Assembly (NCBI RefSeq): GCF_000698595.1
Contig: NZ_JFHC01000008.1
Span: 62,001-126,000 of the forward strand
DNA: 64,000 nt
Source of the DNA: Caballeronia glathei
GTDB taxonomy: Bacteria; Pseudomonadota; Gammaproteobacteria; Burkholderiales; Burkholderiaceae
Direction of reading: 5' to 3'
A program made the position numbers and the translations under genes. The notes beneath the pieces were generated by a model. It was not told where the DNA came from. It was given only the letters and a program-made list of their open reading frames with translations, and made no database searches. Numbering within the stretch: the first letter of the stretch is position 1; each line of letters begins with the position of its first letter. Below are positions 28,783 to 41,438 of this stretch, piece after piece.

Positions 28783-29448
28783 TTATAGAAAGAACGAAGC
28801 AAAGGGATTCAGGATCGCCGACACGGCGGCATAGCCGACATTCACGAGCGGTCCGAGCCAGTAGCGCGTCAGCACGCCGGTCACGACGAGCGCCATCACG
28901 ATGAAAAAGCCGTACGGCTCGAGGCGTTGCAGCGCGATCGACGCGCGCACGGGCAAAAGCGCGGCGAGCACGCGCCCGCCGTCGAGCGGCGGCAGCGGAA
29001 AGAGGTTCAGCACGCCGAGCACGAGATTCACGCCGACGCCGGCCGCGGCCATTCGCGTGAAAAACGCCTCTTCGACGTGAAAGCCCGCGAGCAGCACGGC
29101 GATCACGCCCCAGATGATTGCCTGCACGAAGTTGCTGCCCGGGCCGGCAGCGGCCACCCAGAGGCTTCCCCAGCGCGGATTGCGCAGATTGCCGAACGCG
29201 ACCGGCACCGGCTTCGCGTAGCCGAACATGAAGGCGCCGCTCGTCACGAAATAGAGCACGATCGGAATCAGGATCGTGCCGATCGGGTCGATGTGACGCA
29301 TGGGATTGAGTGAGACGCGGCCGAGGACATAGGCCGTATTGTCGCCGAGCATGCGGGCGGCGTACCCGTGTGCGGCCTCGTGCAGCGTGATCGCGAAGAT
29401 CACCGGAAGCGCGTAGACCGCGATTGTCTGTATCAGGGAAGAATCCAT
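28783..29448 (-). CDS. Site-2 protease family protein (M50 peptidase)
   Basis: 221-residue polytopic membrane protease. The zinc motif HEAAH (residues 23-27) lies in the first membrane helix and the partner LPPLDGGRVL is in the C-terminal third, as in site-2 proteases. It lacks PDZ or CBS domains, so it is the minimal FwdE/SREBP-like S2P type. Such proteases cleave substrates within membranes; the substrate here is unknown. The tight M50-trpS arrangement is widespread in proteobacteria. Confidence 0.9.
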   Translation of the reverse strand: MDSSLIQTIAVYALPVIFAITLHEAAHGYAARMLGDNTAYVLGRVSLNPMRHIDPIGTILIPIVLYFVTSGAFMFGYAKPVPVAFGNLRNPRWGSLWVAAAGPGSNFVQAIIWGVIAVLLAGFHVEEAFFTRMAAAGVGVNLVLGVLNLFPLPPLDGGRVLAALLPVRASIALQRLEPYGFFIVMALVVTGVLTRYWLGPLVNVGYAAVSAILNPFASFFL

Positions 29449-29673
29449 AGCTCGCTATTGTATCAAGCGTATCAGGCGGTTCAGGCGCCACTCATGGCGG
29501 TGGAAGTCACGGTTGCGCGGGGCGAGCGTGGGTGGTTCGCCGGTTCGGCGAATGAGGTGAAACATAAGGATGAACGAAGATGATGCCTCCGGTTGAGAAA
29601 ATTCGCCCGACTTTATGTCCTGGTTTTATTTCCCTGCTTCATTTATGTCCGTGCTTCGCTTTGCTTTCCATTC
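29449..29673. other. Intergenic region between M50 and yciO genes, nothing recognised
   Basis: 225 bases that are somewhat AT-richer than their surroundings, with no ORF, strong hairpin or repeat noticed. It probably includes the promoter of the M50-trpS operon. Confidence 0.3.
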
Positions 29674-30303
29674 TCAGGCGGTGAGCCCGAACGGCTCCAG
29701 GCTGCCGCGGCCCGGGCGCACCAGCACGGGCTCGGAGCCCGTCAGGTCGATCACCGTCGAGGGCTCCGCTGCGCACGCGCCCGCGTCGATCACGAGATCG
29801 ATCTGCTTTTCCAGCCGGCCGCGGATTTCCTCGGCGTCGTTGAGCGGTTCGGTGTCGGGCGGCAGAATCAGCGTCGAGCCGAGGAGGGGCTGGCCGAGCG
29901 CCTCGAGCAGCGCGAGCGTGATGGCGTGATCGGGCACGCGCAGGCCGATCGTCTTGCGCGACGGATGCGACAGGCGCCGCGGCACCTCCTTCGTCGCCTG
30001 CAGGACGAACACATAGGGGCCGGGCGTCACCGATTTGATCTGCCGGTACTGGCGGTTGTCGACCATCGCGAAAATGGCGAGCTGCGACAGATCGCGCACG
30101 ACGAGCGACAGCAGTTGCTTCTCGTCGAGTCCGCGGATGCGGCGGATGCGCTCGACGGCGTCCTTGTCGTCGAGATGGCACGCGAGGGCATAGCTCGAAT
30201 CGGTCGGCATCGCGATGACGCCGCCGTCGTTGATGATCTGCACCGCCTGGTTGATGAGGCGCGGCTGCGGATTATCCGGATGAATGCGGAAAAATTGGGA
30301 CAT
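29674..30303 (-). CDS. L-threonylcarbamoyladenylate synthase-like protein (YciO type)
   Basis: 209 residues. The Sua5/YrdC/YciO fold is shown by NDGGVIAMPTDSSYALAC at the N-terminus, KQLLSLVVRDLSQL and TIGLRVPDH. It is the YciO subtype rather than TsaC because of SQFFRIHPDNPQPRL and the absence of the Sua5 C-terminal domain. The role in t6A synthesis is unproven for YciO. ATG 30303 gives the family N-terminus; the frame is open upstream to 30423. The neighbour is an rnm-type PHP gene, as in E. coli where yciO follows trpH/rnm. Confidence 0.9.
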   Translation of the reverse strand: MSQFFRIHPDNPQPRLINQAVQIINDGGVIAMPTDSSYALACHLDDKDAVERIRRIRGLDEKQLLSLVVRDLSQLAIFAMVDNRQYRQIKSVTPGPYVFVLQATKEVPRRLSHPSRKTIGLRVPDHAITLALLEALGQPLLGSTLILPPDTEPLNDAEEIRGRLEKQIDLVIDAGACAAEPSTVIDLTGSEPVLVRPGRGSLEPFGLTA

Positions 30304-30504
30304 GGCGGAACGCTTTTCTTGATATCGCTTGGGCCGGGACGCGGCGGTGCTTCCGTCTGCGCAGCGCTCGCGCAGGCTGGACGATGCGCTTTCGGTCCGG
30401 GTGCGGAGACTGGCGTGGTGCATGATCGGTGTGCAGCTATTGGGATGAACCTTCGATCCTGCCAGAAACGCGCGAGGAATGCGCGGTATCGCGCGCCCGG
30501 GCGC

Positions 30505-31347
30505 TCAGAGCCAGCGTTCCCAGACCGGTTTCAGGTCCGCGGGAAGCGGCGGAAGCTGGCCGAGGTCGATGCGGCCTTCGCCCGCGCCATGAAAATCCGA
30601 GCCGCGCGAGGCGTAAAAGCCGTAGCGGCGCGCCACCTCAGCGTACTCGCGATATTGATCCGGCGTGTGACTGCCCGTCACCACTTCGATCGCGCTGCCG
30701 CCGAGCTGGATGAATTCGTCGAAGAAAGCGGAAAATTCGACCGGCGTGTAGTCGTAGCGCCCCGGATGCGCGATCACCGGCTCGCCGCCCGCCGCGCGGA
30801 TCCACGAAACGGCGTCCGCGAGTTTCGCCCAGCGGTGCCCGACATAGCCCGGCTTGCCCTCGCAGAGAAAGCGCGCGAACACGTCGGAGGTGTTCTGCGC
30901 GTGGCCCGCGTCGACCAGATAGCGCGCGAAATGCGTGCGCGAGATCATGTTCGGGTCGTTCACGTAGCGCAGCGCGCCTTCATACGCGTTCGCAATGCCG
31001 ATGGACGCAAGCGCCTCGCCGATCGCCTCCCCGCGCGCGGCGCGCCCGTTGCGCGTCGCGGCGAGGCCGTCGAGCAGCGCCTGGTTTTCCGGATCGACAT
31101 TCAGGCCGACGATGTGCACCGTGCGCCCCGCCCACGTCACCGAGATCTCGACGCCGCTCAGGTACTGCATGCCGAGCCCCTCGGCCGCCTCGCGCGCCTC
31201 GCGCTGGCCGCCGAGCTGGTCATGGTCGGTGAGCGCCCACAGCGTCACGCCGCCCGCGTGCGCGCGCCGCGCGACTTCGGCGGGCGCGAGCTGGCCGTCG
31301 GAAACAGTGGAATGACAGTGCAGATCGGCGTTCATCGATGGCTTCAT
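30505..31347 (-). CDS. rnm: PHP-domain phosphatase / 5'-3' exoribonuclease AM
   Basis: 280 residues. PHP motifs: ADLHCHSTVSDG (His at 10 and 12), ALTDHDQLGG, GVEISVTW, PVIAHPGRY and SDFHG. This is the TrpH/YciV family: 3',5'-nucleoside bisphosphate phosphatase and the RNase AM that matures 5' ends of rRNAs in E. coli. ATG 31347 was taken, with ATG 31335 an equally good alternative. It lies 201 bases upstream of yciO in the same direction and is probably cotranscribed with it. Confidence 0.9.
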   Translation of the reverse strand: MKPSMNADLHCHSTVSDGQLAPAEVARRAHAGGVTLWALTDHDQLGGQREAREAAEGLGMQYLSGVEISVTWAGRTVHIVGLNVDPENQALLDGLAATRNGRAARGEAIGEALASIGIANAYEGALRYVNDPNMISRTHFARYLVDAGHAQNTSDVFARFLCEGKPGYVGHRWAKLADAVSWIRAAGGEPVIAHPGRYDYTPVEFSAFFDEFIQLGGSAIEVVTGSHTPDQYREYAEVARRYGFYASRGSDFHGAGEGRIDLGQLPPLPADLKPVWERWL

Positions 31348-31425
31348 AGAATTTGCCTAACATTCTACTGCAACGCCGAAATTCACCGCGCCCGCGGGTC
31401 TCGCCCATGTGCCCCGCGCGTGTGC

Positions 31426-32310
31426 CTATGCACAGAATTGCGCGATCAGCGCGGCGACGCGCTCCGGCTGGTCGTGATGCAGCATGTGCCCCGCTTCGTC
31501 GACGATTTCCTCGCGCCAGTCGGGAAACGCCCGGAAGCGGGACTTGAATGCGTCGAGCGGAACGTCCGCTGCGATCGCCGCGAGCGTCGGCGATCCGGCC
31601 GCCTCGACGTGCAGCACCTTCGCGCGCACCTGCGACCAGACGGCCATCACCTCGTCCAGCCGGTACAGCAGCGGTCCGCGCAGCTTGTGCGCGGGGTCGG
31701 CGAGCAGGCGAAAGCGGCCGTCGTCGCCGCGATTCGCCCAGTGTCCGGCGAGAAACCGGGCGCGCCCGCGCGCAAGACGCGGATTCGTGCGCGTGAGGCG
31801 GTCGGCGACTTCGTCGAGCGTCGCGTAGCTTCTCAGCTCGGGCGGCGCGCGCAGGTCGTCGAGCCACTGCGCGATGCGCGCGGGCGAGCGCTTCGGATCG
31901 GCGGCGGCGAGCCCGAAGCCCTCCAGATCGACGACGCGGCGCACCCGCTGCGGCCGCACGCCCGCGTACAGGCCGACGACGTTCGCGCCCATGCTGTGCC
32001 CGACCAGATTCACCTCGCCAGACGGCGCGTAGTGGTCGAGCAGCGCGTCGAGGTCGGCGAGATAGTCCTGGAACCAGTAGTGGCCGCCGCCGCGCTCGGC
32101 GACCGGCCACGCCGACAATCCGAAGCCGCGCGCATCGGGCGCGAGGACCTGCCAGCCGTCGCCGAGCGCATCGACGACGAACTGGAACGACGCCGACACG
32201 TCCATCCAGCCGTGCAGCATGAAGAGCATCGGCGCGTCGGGCGCGCCCCAGCGCCGCACGTGCAGGCGCACGCCGCGCACATTGATGAATTCAGACGACG
32301 AATCGCGCAT
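31426..32310 (-). CDS. Alpha/beta fold hydrolase
   Basis: 294 residues. The nucleophile elbow GHSMGA carries the catalytic Ser, the oxyanion segment LHGWMD is at about 35-40, and the catalytic His is in AGHMLHHDQP. The closest relatives are epoxide hydrolase or esterase-like alpha/beta hydrolases. ATG 32310 was preferred to GTG 32319. It is upstream of and collinear with the rnm-yciO pair. The substrate cannot be told from sequence. Confidence 0.87.
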   Translation of the reverse strand: MRDSSSEFINVRGVRLHVRRWGAPDAPMLFMLHGWMDVSASFQFVVDALGDGWQVLAPDARGFGLSAWPVAERGGGHYWFQDYLADLDALLDHYAPSGEVNLVGHSMGANVVGLYAGVRPQRVRRVVDLEGFGLAAADPKRSPARIAQWLDDLRAPPELRSYATLDEVADRLTRTNPRLARGRARFLAGHWANRGDDGRFRLLADPAHKLRGPLLYRLDEVMAVWSQVRAKVLHVEAAGSPTLAAIAADVPLDAFKSRFRAFPDWREEIVDEAGHMLHHDQPERVAALIAQFCA

Positions 32311-32372
32311 GGTGGCCACCGGAAAAGAATGATCGTTCGATTATAGCGGCCGGCGATGTTTTCGAGATGGAC

Positions 32373-33200
32373 TCAGTCCGCCAGGCCGGCGAGCGCGCGA
32401 AGCTCGGCTTCGTCGAATCCGGCGTCGCGCCGCGCTTCGAAGTTGAACGGGCCGCGCAGTTTCGGCGCGTGATATTGCTCGGCGAGGTGCGCGTAGGTCG
32501 GGTGCGGATCGACGCCCGCGCGCGTGCACAGGAAGCGGAACCAGCGATTGCCGATCAGCACATGGCCGATTTCGTCGCGCAGGATCACGTCGAGAATCGC
32601 CGCGGACGCATGGTCGCCCGCTTGCGCGAGGCGCTTCCTGATCGGCGGCGACGCGTCGAGCCCGCGCGCCTCCAGCGTGCGCGGCACGAGCGCCATGCGC
32701 GCGAGCACGTCGCCGCGCGTGCGCTGCGCCATTTCCCAGAGGCCGTCGTGAGCGGGAAAGTCGCCGTAGACATGCCCGAACTCGCCGAGTCGCGCGCTCA
32801 AAAGCGAAAAATGATGCGCCTCCTCCGCCGCCACTTTCAACCAGTCGAGATAAAAACCGGGTGGCATCGAGGCAAAGCGCCAGATCGCGTCGAGCGCGAG
32901 ATTGATCGCGTTGAATTCGATGTGCGCGAGCGCGTGCAGGAGCGCCGCGCGCCCCGCTTCCGACTGCATGCCGCGGCGCCTGAGCGAGCCCGGCTCGACG
33001 AGGTGCGGCAGCGCAGGGCGGCCGGGCAAGCCGGGCGGCTCGTCCAGTTCGAGCGACGGCTCGACGCTCAGCTCGTGCGCCTCGGTGCGGGCGTGGAGGT
33101 GCCTCGCCTGATGGGCCTTCGTCGCGGGATCGCGCTCCAGCAGGACGGCGAGCGCCGCGCGGCGCAGGGAGGGCTCGGAGGAGTCGGATGTGGAAGACAT
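32373..33200 (-). CDS. DUF455 family ferritin-like protein
   Basis: 275 residues. A ferritin-like four-helix core is suggested by HIEFNAINLALDAIWR, AAEEAHHFSLLSARL and RDEIGHVLIGNRWF, which place Glu and His residues as in diiron proteins. This is the DUF455 family of unknown function. The frame is open 42 codons upstream of ATG 33200 but without homology. It diverges from the gamma-carbonic anhydrase gene. A distant similarity to tRNA hydroxylase MiaE has been suggested for such folds and is only an inference here. Confidence 0.86.
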   Translation of the reverse strand: MSSTSDSSEPSLRRAALAVLLERDPATKAHQARHLHARTEAHELSVEPSLELDEPPGLPGRPALPHLVEPGSLRRRGMQSEAGRAALLHALAHIEFNAINLALDAIWRFASMPPGFYLDWLKVAAEEAHHFSLLSARLGEFGHVYGDFPAHDGLWEMAQRTRGDVLARMALVPRTLEARGLDASPPIRKRLAQAGDHASAAILDVILRDEIGHVLIGNRWFRFLCTRAGVDPHPTYAHLAEQYHAPKLRGPFNFEARRDAGFDEAELRALAGLAD

Positions 33201-33391
33201 GGAACGCAGCACAGGAAATCGACGGTCGGCGCGCACTTTCGCGGCGGGTGGCCGGGCGCGCCACGGCGTTTCGCCGCAACCGGCTAAAATGGCACTTTCG
33301 ACGCCCGGCGCCGCCCGCGGCATCATCCTTTAGCCCGGCATTGTAGCGCCGGCGGCATCGGAGCGGCCCGCTCAACCGATCAGGAGACAAA

Positions 33392-33916
33392 GTGGCAATC
33401 TACAAACTCGGCGAAGACGCCCCGACCATCCACGAAAGCGTTTTTCTCGCGGACACCGCGACCATCATCGGCCGCGTGACGCTCGAGGAAAACTCGAGCA
33501 TCTGGTTCGGCGCCGCGCTGCGGGGCGACAACGAGCCGATCGTGGTGGGACGCGGCAGCAACGTCCAGGAAGGCGCGATCCTGCACGCCGACCCCGGCTT
33601 TCCGCTGACGATCGAGGCGAACGTGACGGTCGGCCATCAGGCGATGCTGCACGGCTGCACGATCAAGGAAGGCGCGCTGATCGGAATTCAGGCGGTGGTC
33701 TTGAATGGTGCGGTCATCGGCCGCAACTGTCTGGTTGGCGCGGGCGCGGTGGTGACCGAAGGCAAGGTGTTCCCCGACAACACGCTGATCCTCGGCTCGC
33801 CCGCGAAGGCGATCCGCGAGATCACCGAAGCCGACATCGCCCGCATGCAGGCGGCGACGAGCAGCTACGCCGACCGGCGCGAGTACTACAAGGCTCAACT
33901 CGTGCGGATCGGCTGA
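33392..33916 (+). CDS. Gamma-carbonic anhydrase family protein
   Basis: 174 residues, a left-handed beta-helix with zinc ligands His65 (ILHAD), His82 (VGHQ) and His87 (LHG). It belongs to the YrdA/PaaY/CaiE group, which lacks the acidic loop of Cam. Enzymatic activity is uncertain. Start codon GTG 33392 with AGGAGA nine bases upstream is convincing. A TAAAAT motif about 100 bases upstream (33285-33290) may be a -10. hslO follows with a 50-base gap and may be cotranscribed. Confidence 0.9.
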   Translation: MAIYKLGEDAPTIHESVFLADTATIIGRVTLEENSSIWFGAALRGDNEPIVVGRGSNVQEGAILHADPGFPLTIEANVTVGHQAMLHGCTIKEGALIGIQAVVLNGAVIGRNCLVGAGAVVTEGKVFPDNTLILGSPAKAIREITEADIARMQAATSSYADRREYYKAQLVRIG

Positions 33917-33966
33917 CGATCGACGATGCGCGGCAGATTGACGCCACATTTATCAAGGAACGAGTT

Positions 33967-34917
33967 GTGAACGACCAGTTGCAGAAATTCATGTTTAACG
34001 CGGCGCCCGTGCGCGGCGAGATCGTCTCGCTGCAGAACACGTGGCAGGAAGTGCTCGCGCGCCGCTCGTATCCGGCGCCCGTGCGCAACGTGCTCGGCGA
34101 GATGATGGCCGCGTGCGCGCTGCTGTCGGCGAATCTCAAGTTCGACGGCACGCTGATCATGCAGATCTACGGCGACGGCCCGGTGCAGATGCTGGTCGTG
34201 CAGTGCAACTCGGATCTGTCGCTGCGCGCGACCGCCAAGCTCGCCGAAGGCGCCGCGGACCGCATCACCGACGACATGACGCTTCCCGTCCTGCTCAACC
34301 AGCACGGCCGCGGACGCTGCGTGATCACGCTCGATCCGGCCGACAAGAAGCCCGGGCAGCAGCCGTATCAGGGCATCGTGCCGCTTTCGGGCGAGCATGG
34401 GCCGCTCGCGACGATGGCCGAGGTGCTCGAGCACTACATGCATCACTCGGAGCAGCTCGACACGCGCCTGTGGCTCGCGGCCAACACCGATCGGGCGGTC
34501 GGCATGCTGCTGCAGAAGCTGCCCGGCGACGGCGGCATCGTGCCGCATCCGGGCGAGCACGACGCGGACACGTGGCAGCGCGTCTGCCATCTGGGCGGCA
34601 CGCTTTCCACCGAGGAATTGCTGAAAGAAGAGCCGCAGACCGTGTTCCGGCGTCTTTTCTGGCAGGAGAACGTGCAGCATTTCGAGCCGGCGGCGACGCG
34701 CTTCCAGTGCTCCTGCTCGCGCGAAAAGGTGGGCGCGATGCTCAAGATGCTCGGACGCGAGGAAGTGGACAGCGTGATCGAGGAACGCGGCGATGTCGAA
34801 GTGCATTGCGAGTTCTGCAACCAGCGCTACGAGTTCGACCCGGTCGACGTTGCGCAACTTTTTGTCGCAAGCGAAATCTCACAAGGAGTGGTCCAGGCAC
34901 CTCAGCAGCGGCACTGA
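33967..34917 (+). CDS. hslO: 33 kDa redox-regulated chaperone Hsp33
   Basis: 316 residues from GTG 33967. The N-terminal chaperone core includes GTLIMQIYGDGPVQML. The C-terminal redox switch has the four zinc cysteines as C-x-C (CSCSREK) and C-x-x-C (CEFC). On oxidation and unfolding stress the cysteines form disulfides and the protein becomes an active holdase. It is slightly longer than E. coli Hsp33 (292). AAGGA precedes the start. The DNA between the two Cys pairs shows no break. Confidence 0.94.
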   Translation: MNDQLQKFMFNAAPVRGEIVSLQNTWQEVLARRSYPAPVRNVLGEMMAACALLSANLKFDGTLIMQIYGDGPVQMLVVQCNSDLSLRATAKLAEGAADRITDDMTLPVLLNQHGRGRCVITLDPADKKPGQQPYQGIVPLSGEHGPLATMAEVLEHYMHHSEQLDTRLWLAANTDRAVGMLLQKLPGDGGIVPHPGEHDADTWQRVCHLGGTLSTEELLKEEPQTVFRRLFWQENVQHFEPAATRFQCSCSREKVGAMLKMLGREEVDSVIEERGDVEVHCEFCNQRYEFDPVDVAQLFVASEISQGVVQAPQQRH

Positions 34918-35064
34918 GCCTTGCCTGGCAAGCAGTCTGGCGGAAAGGCCCTTGAAGGGCCGGTAACGGGCGGTCATCCATGCGCGTCGCTGTCGGCTCC
35001 TCGGGAGCGTGCCGGCGCGCTATGATCCGGTTCCGTTTAGTTGTCCGACCCGGTGGAGGTCGAA

Positions 35065-35421
35065 ATGAAGAGCGCTCAGTCGTCGTTGCCCTGGAAGGTG
35101 TCGTTGCCGTTCATCGGCGCCGCCTTGCTCGCGGGCTGCATGATGGATCCGCCGGGCCCCTCGCCCATCTACAGCCGGCTGCCCTCCGCGCAGACGCAGC
35201 CGCCGCAGCCGCTCTCGAAAGAGGAGCAGGAGCGCTATAACCAGATCGACCACCAGGTGCTTGCCGAACAGCAGCAGGCGATGGCCGCCGATGCCGCCGC
35301 GCAGGCGTGGTCGCAGTATTACCGCATGCCGGTCAGCGTGTATGGCAGCTATTACAGCGGCGGCGGATGGGGCCCGCGCTGGGGCACGGGAGTCGGCTTC
35401 GGGACGGGCTACTGGTGGTAG
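35065..35421 (+). CDS. Small lipoprotein, Gln-rich middle and Gly/Tyr-rich tail
   Basis: 118 residues from ATG 35065, chosen because GGAGG lies six bases upstream; TTG 35041 would add eight residues. The signal ends at LLAGC (Cys25). A Pro/Gln-rich part (QTQPPQPLSKEEQERYNQ) and a tail of GSYYSGGGWGPRWGTGVGFGTGYWW follow. No known domain was recognised. The tail resembles those of small outer-membrane-associated lipoproteins of Burkholderiaceae, such as the Gly-rich one at 62958. Followed by a strong terminator. Confidence 0.82.
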   Translation: MKSAQSSLPWKVSLPFIGAALLAGCMMDPPGPSPIYSRLPSAQTQPPQPLSKEEQERYNQIDHQVLAEQQQAMAADAAAQAWSQYYRMPVSVYGSYYSGGGWGPRWGTGVGFGTGYWW

Positions 35422-35442
35422 CCATTCCTGTCGCTGCAAAGT

Positions 35443-35476
35443 AAAAAAGGCGCGGTCTGAACCGCGCCTTTTTTTC
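35443..35476. terminator. Bidirectional intrinsic terminator between the lipoprotein gene and ftsB
   Basis: AAGGCGCGGT (35447-35456), loop CTGA, ACCGCGCCTT (35461-35470), with A-run on the left and T-run on the right. It serves the plus-strand lipoprotein gene and the minus-strand eno-ftsB transcript. Confidence 0.92.
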
Positions 35477-35535
35477 CCGCCTTCCTTATCCTGGCTCTTT
35501 TTCCTGCGTCTTTTCCTGCGACTTTTCCCGATCCC

Positions 35536-35994
35536 TCAGCCGCCCGGCTTCTTCTTCGCGGCCTCTTCCTTCTCTTTCGTCGCCTTCTTTTCGAGCGCCC
35601 TGCGCTCTTCCTTCGATCGCGACACCGGGTTCGGCACCACGCGCATCGGCGCTGCGGAGACCTGGCCGCGCGTGGACGAACTCGCCGCCGGCGCATTCGC
35701 CGAATTGGCGGGCGCGGCCGAGTTGGGCGAGACGAACTGCACGAACACCTCGCTGTCCTTCATCATGCCCATTTCGTAGCGCGCACGCTCCTCGACGGCA
35801 GCCGTGCCGCTTTGCAGATCCTGCACCTCACCCTGCACGCGTTCGTTGCGCAGCTTCAGGTCGGCATTTTTCTTGGTCTGCTGCACGAGTTGCTGCTGCA
35901 ATTCATGCACGCGCAACCAGCCACCGTGCCCCCACCAAAGCGGATATTGGATCAGCGCCAGCAGGAGAACGAGGACGACAGTAACAAGCCGCAT
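35536..35994 (-). CDS. ftsB: Cell division protein FtsB
   Basis: 152 residues. A single N-terminal membrane helix ([18 protein letters not shown]) is followed by a periplasmic coiled coil ([21 protein letters not shown]) and [18 protein letters not shown], the FtsB core that binds FtsL and FtsQ in the divisome. The last 60 residues or so are an added Ala/Ser then Lys/Glu-rich tail with no counterpart in E. coli FtsB (103 residues). It follows eno by 88 bases, the conserved eno-ftsB order. Confidence 0.9.
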   Translation of the reverse strand: MRLVTVVLVLLLALIQYPLWWGHGGWLRVHELQQQLVQQTKKNADLKLRNERVQGEVQDLQSGTAAVEERARYEMGMMKDSEVFVQFVSPNSAAPANSANAPAASSSTRGQVSAAPMRVVPNPVSRSKEERRALEKKATKEKEEAAKKKPGG

Positions 35995-36082
35995 GTAAGA
36001 GCCAAAATAAGCGCCGCCCGGCGTCGTGAAAACGCGGGGCGGCGGGCTGAAAAATTAACTAACGTCCAATTCGGCCAAAGCT

Positions 36083-37396
<1,314 letters not shown>

Positions 37397-37485
37397 TCAG
37401 ATCGCTTCAGTTGACTTCACTCAGCGTTGACATGGTTGCGCCGCGGTTATGACCGCGCGCGGGCCCCGGCGTTCGATCGAACCGC

Positions 37486-37773
37486 TCAGACCCCTTCGAC
37501 GACCATCATGTTCAGCTGCGCCGCGCCTTCGCGCGCGCGGCGCGCCGCTTCGTATTCGGCGGAGTGGTACCACTTTTTGGCGGTTTCGTAATCGGCGAAT
37601 TCGAGAACGACCGCGCGCGGGAAGAGCGACCCTTCGAGCGTCTCGCTCTGGCCGCCGCGCACGAGCACCTTTCCGCCGAAGGCTTCGATCGCCTTCGTGG
37701 AAAGCGGCCGGTAATCCGCGTACTTTTCCGGATCCGTGACGTTCGCGTTCACGATGATGTAACCCTTCGGCAT
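37486..37773 (-). CDS. DUF1330 domain protein
   Basis: 95 residues, a single ferredoxin-like DUF1330 domain: MPKGYIIVNANVTDPEKY, GGKVLVRGG, and PRAVVLEFADYETAKKWYHS. Related proteins are dimeric alpha-beta barrel folds of unknown activity. ATG 37773 is preceded by a GGAGGAGA ribosome site, which lies inside the longer GTG frame and settles the start. It sits between kdsA and eno; an added gene at this point is a feature of Burkholderiaceae relatives, as far as I recall. Confidence 0.9.
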   Translation of the reverse strand: MPKGYIIVNANVTDPEKYADYRPLSTKAIEAFGGKVLVRGGQSETLEGSLFPRAVVLEFADYETAKKWYHSAEYEAARRAREGAAQLNMMVVEGV

Positions 37774-37799
37774 TCCACTCTCCTCCACCTTTATGACGG

Positions 37800-37827
37800 C
37801 ATGAGCGCCGGGGGTCCGGCGCTCATG
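37800..37827. repeat. Perfect 12-bp hairpin between kdsA and the DUF1330 gene
   Basis: CATGAGCGCCGG (37800-37811), loop GGGT, CCGGCGCTCATG (37816-37827). No T-run on the minus-strand side, so it is not a plain intrinsic terminator. It may slow polymerase, protect upstream mRNA or mark a processing site. Confidence 0.75.
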
Positions 37828-37843
37828 TGACTTTTTCGGCTGA

Positions 37844-40467
<2,624 letters not shown>

Positions 40468-40490
40468 TTACACGTCGCCGCGCGCTTTTT

Positions 40491-41393
40491 TCAGCGATTC
40501 ACGCCCTCGCGCCCGGCGCTCGCTTCCTGCTTCGGGGCCGCGTTCAGTGCATCAGGTGCGTCAAGCGCACCAAGCGCGCCAAGTGCATTAAGCAGCCGCT
40601 GCACTGCGCGCGCCGTATCGATCGGGCGTTCCATCGGAAACAGGTGGCTGCCCTCGACCCATTCGAAATGCTCACCCGCGATGCGCCGCGTCGCCGCGAG
40701 CCCCACCTGGCGCACCTCTTTCGAATGCGTGCCCGCGACGAAGCCGACGGGCACCGGCACGCCGCGCGCGACACGCGCACCGAGCGTGTGCGGCAGGGTC
40801 CTGTAGACCAAGTACTCGACGTCGCGGTCGAACGCGAGCGAGCGCGCTCCGTGGGCATTCGTTTGCGGAATCGCGAAGTCGATGTAGTCGGACAGCATGC
40901 GTTCGTCCCAGCGCGCGAACGCGGGCTTCGCATGGAAATGCCGCCACGCCTCATCGCGGTTCGCCCACTGCGTGCGGCGCTTCCTGGTCGCGGCCGCGGG
41001 CGACAGGCGCTCGTCGAGCCCCGTCCACTGCGACACGCGCAGGAGGCTGCTGCGCCAGCCGCCGATCACCGGCGAGTCGAGCATCACCACGCCCTTCACC
41101 CACTGCGGGCGCTTCATCGCCGCCATCAGCGACAGATAGCCGCCAAGCGAATGGCCGACGAGCCACACGTTCGGCGGCGCGCGGCGATCCCCGGCGTCGT
41201 GGCGCGTGCTCGCGACGTCCTCGAGCAGCTGGTCGACGAGATGCGGCCAGTCGCGCGTGACGGGAAAGCGCGGATCGTGCCCGTAGCGTTCGAGCGAGCG
41301 TATCTCGAAGTCGTCGGCGAGTTCGGCGAAGATCGTCCGGTACGTGGACGCCGGAAAACCGTTCGCGTGGGAAAAATGAATGATGTCCTTCAA
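40491..41393 (-). CDS. Alpha/beta fold hydrolase
   Basis: 300 residues. The nucleophile elbow GHSLGG, preceding HANGFPA (oxyanion) and a C-terminal GSHLFPMERP with the catalytic His, fit alpha/beta hydrolases of the esterase type. The only in-frame start near the domain is TTG 41393. The C-terminus ends in an Ala/Leu/Asp-rich tail (LLNALGALGALDAPDALNA) coded by five 9-bp repeats at 40542-40586. It lies 45 bases after comEC on the same strand. Confidence 0.85.
   Translation of the reverse strand: MKDIIHFSHANGFPASTYRTIFAELADDFEIRSLERYGHDPRFPVTRDWPHLVDQLLEDVASTRHDAGDRRAPPNVWLVGHSLGGYLSLMAAMKRPQWVKGVVMLDSPVIGGWRSSLLRVSQWTGLDERLSPAAATRKRRTQWANRDEAWRHFHAKPAFARWDERMLSDYIDFAIPQTNAHGARSLAFDRDVEYLVYRTLPHTLGARVARGVPVPVGFVAGTHSKEVRQVGLAATRRIAGEHFEWVEGSHLFPMERPIDTARAVQRLLNALGALGALDAPDALNAAPKQEASAGREGVNR
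40542..40586. repeat. Five 9-bp direct repeats in the hydrolase tail
   Basis: Units GTTCAGTGC, ATCAGGTGC, GTCAAGCGC, ACCAAGCGC and GCCAAGTGC run in series. In frame they code Leu/Ala/Asp triplets. Length change by slippage would keep the frame. Confidence 0.75.
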
Positions 41394-41438
41394 GTGGCTC
41401 TCGGCTCCCCTTCCGGGTTCTGGTCGTGTCCTTCAGCG

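Noticed and set aside
29593-32346. Very long plus-strand open frame opposite yciO and rnm (917 codons)
   Set aside because: It is rich in His, Arg and Ala with no domain and runs antisense to well-recognised genes; a GC-rich codon shadow.
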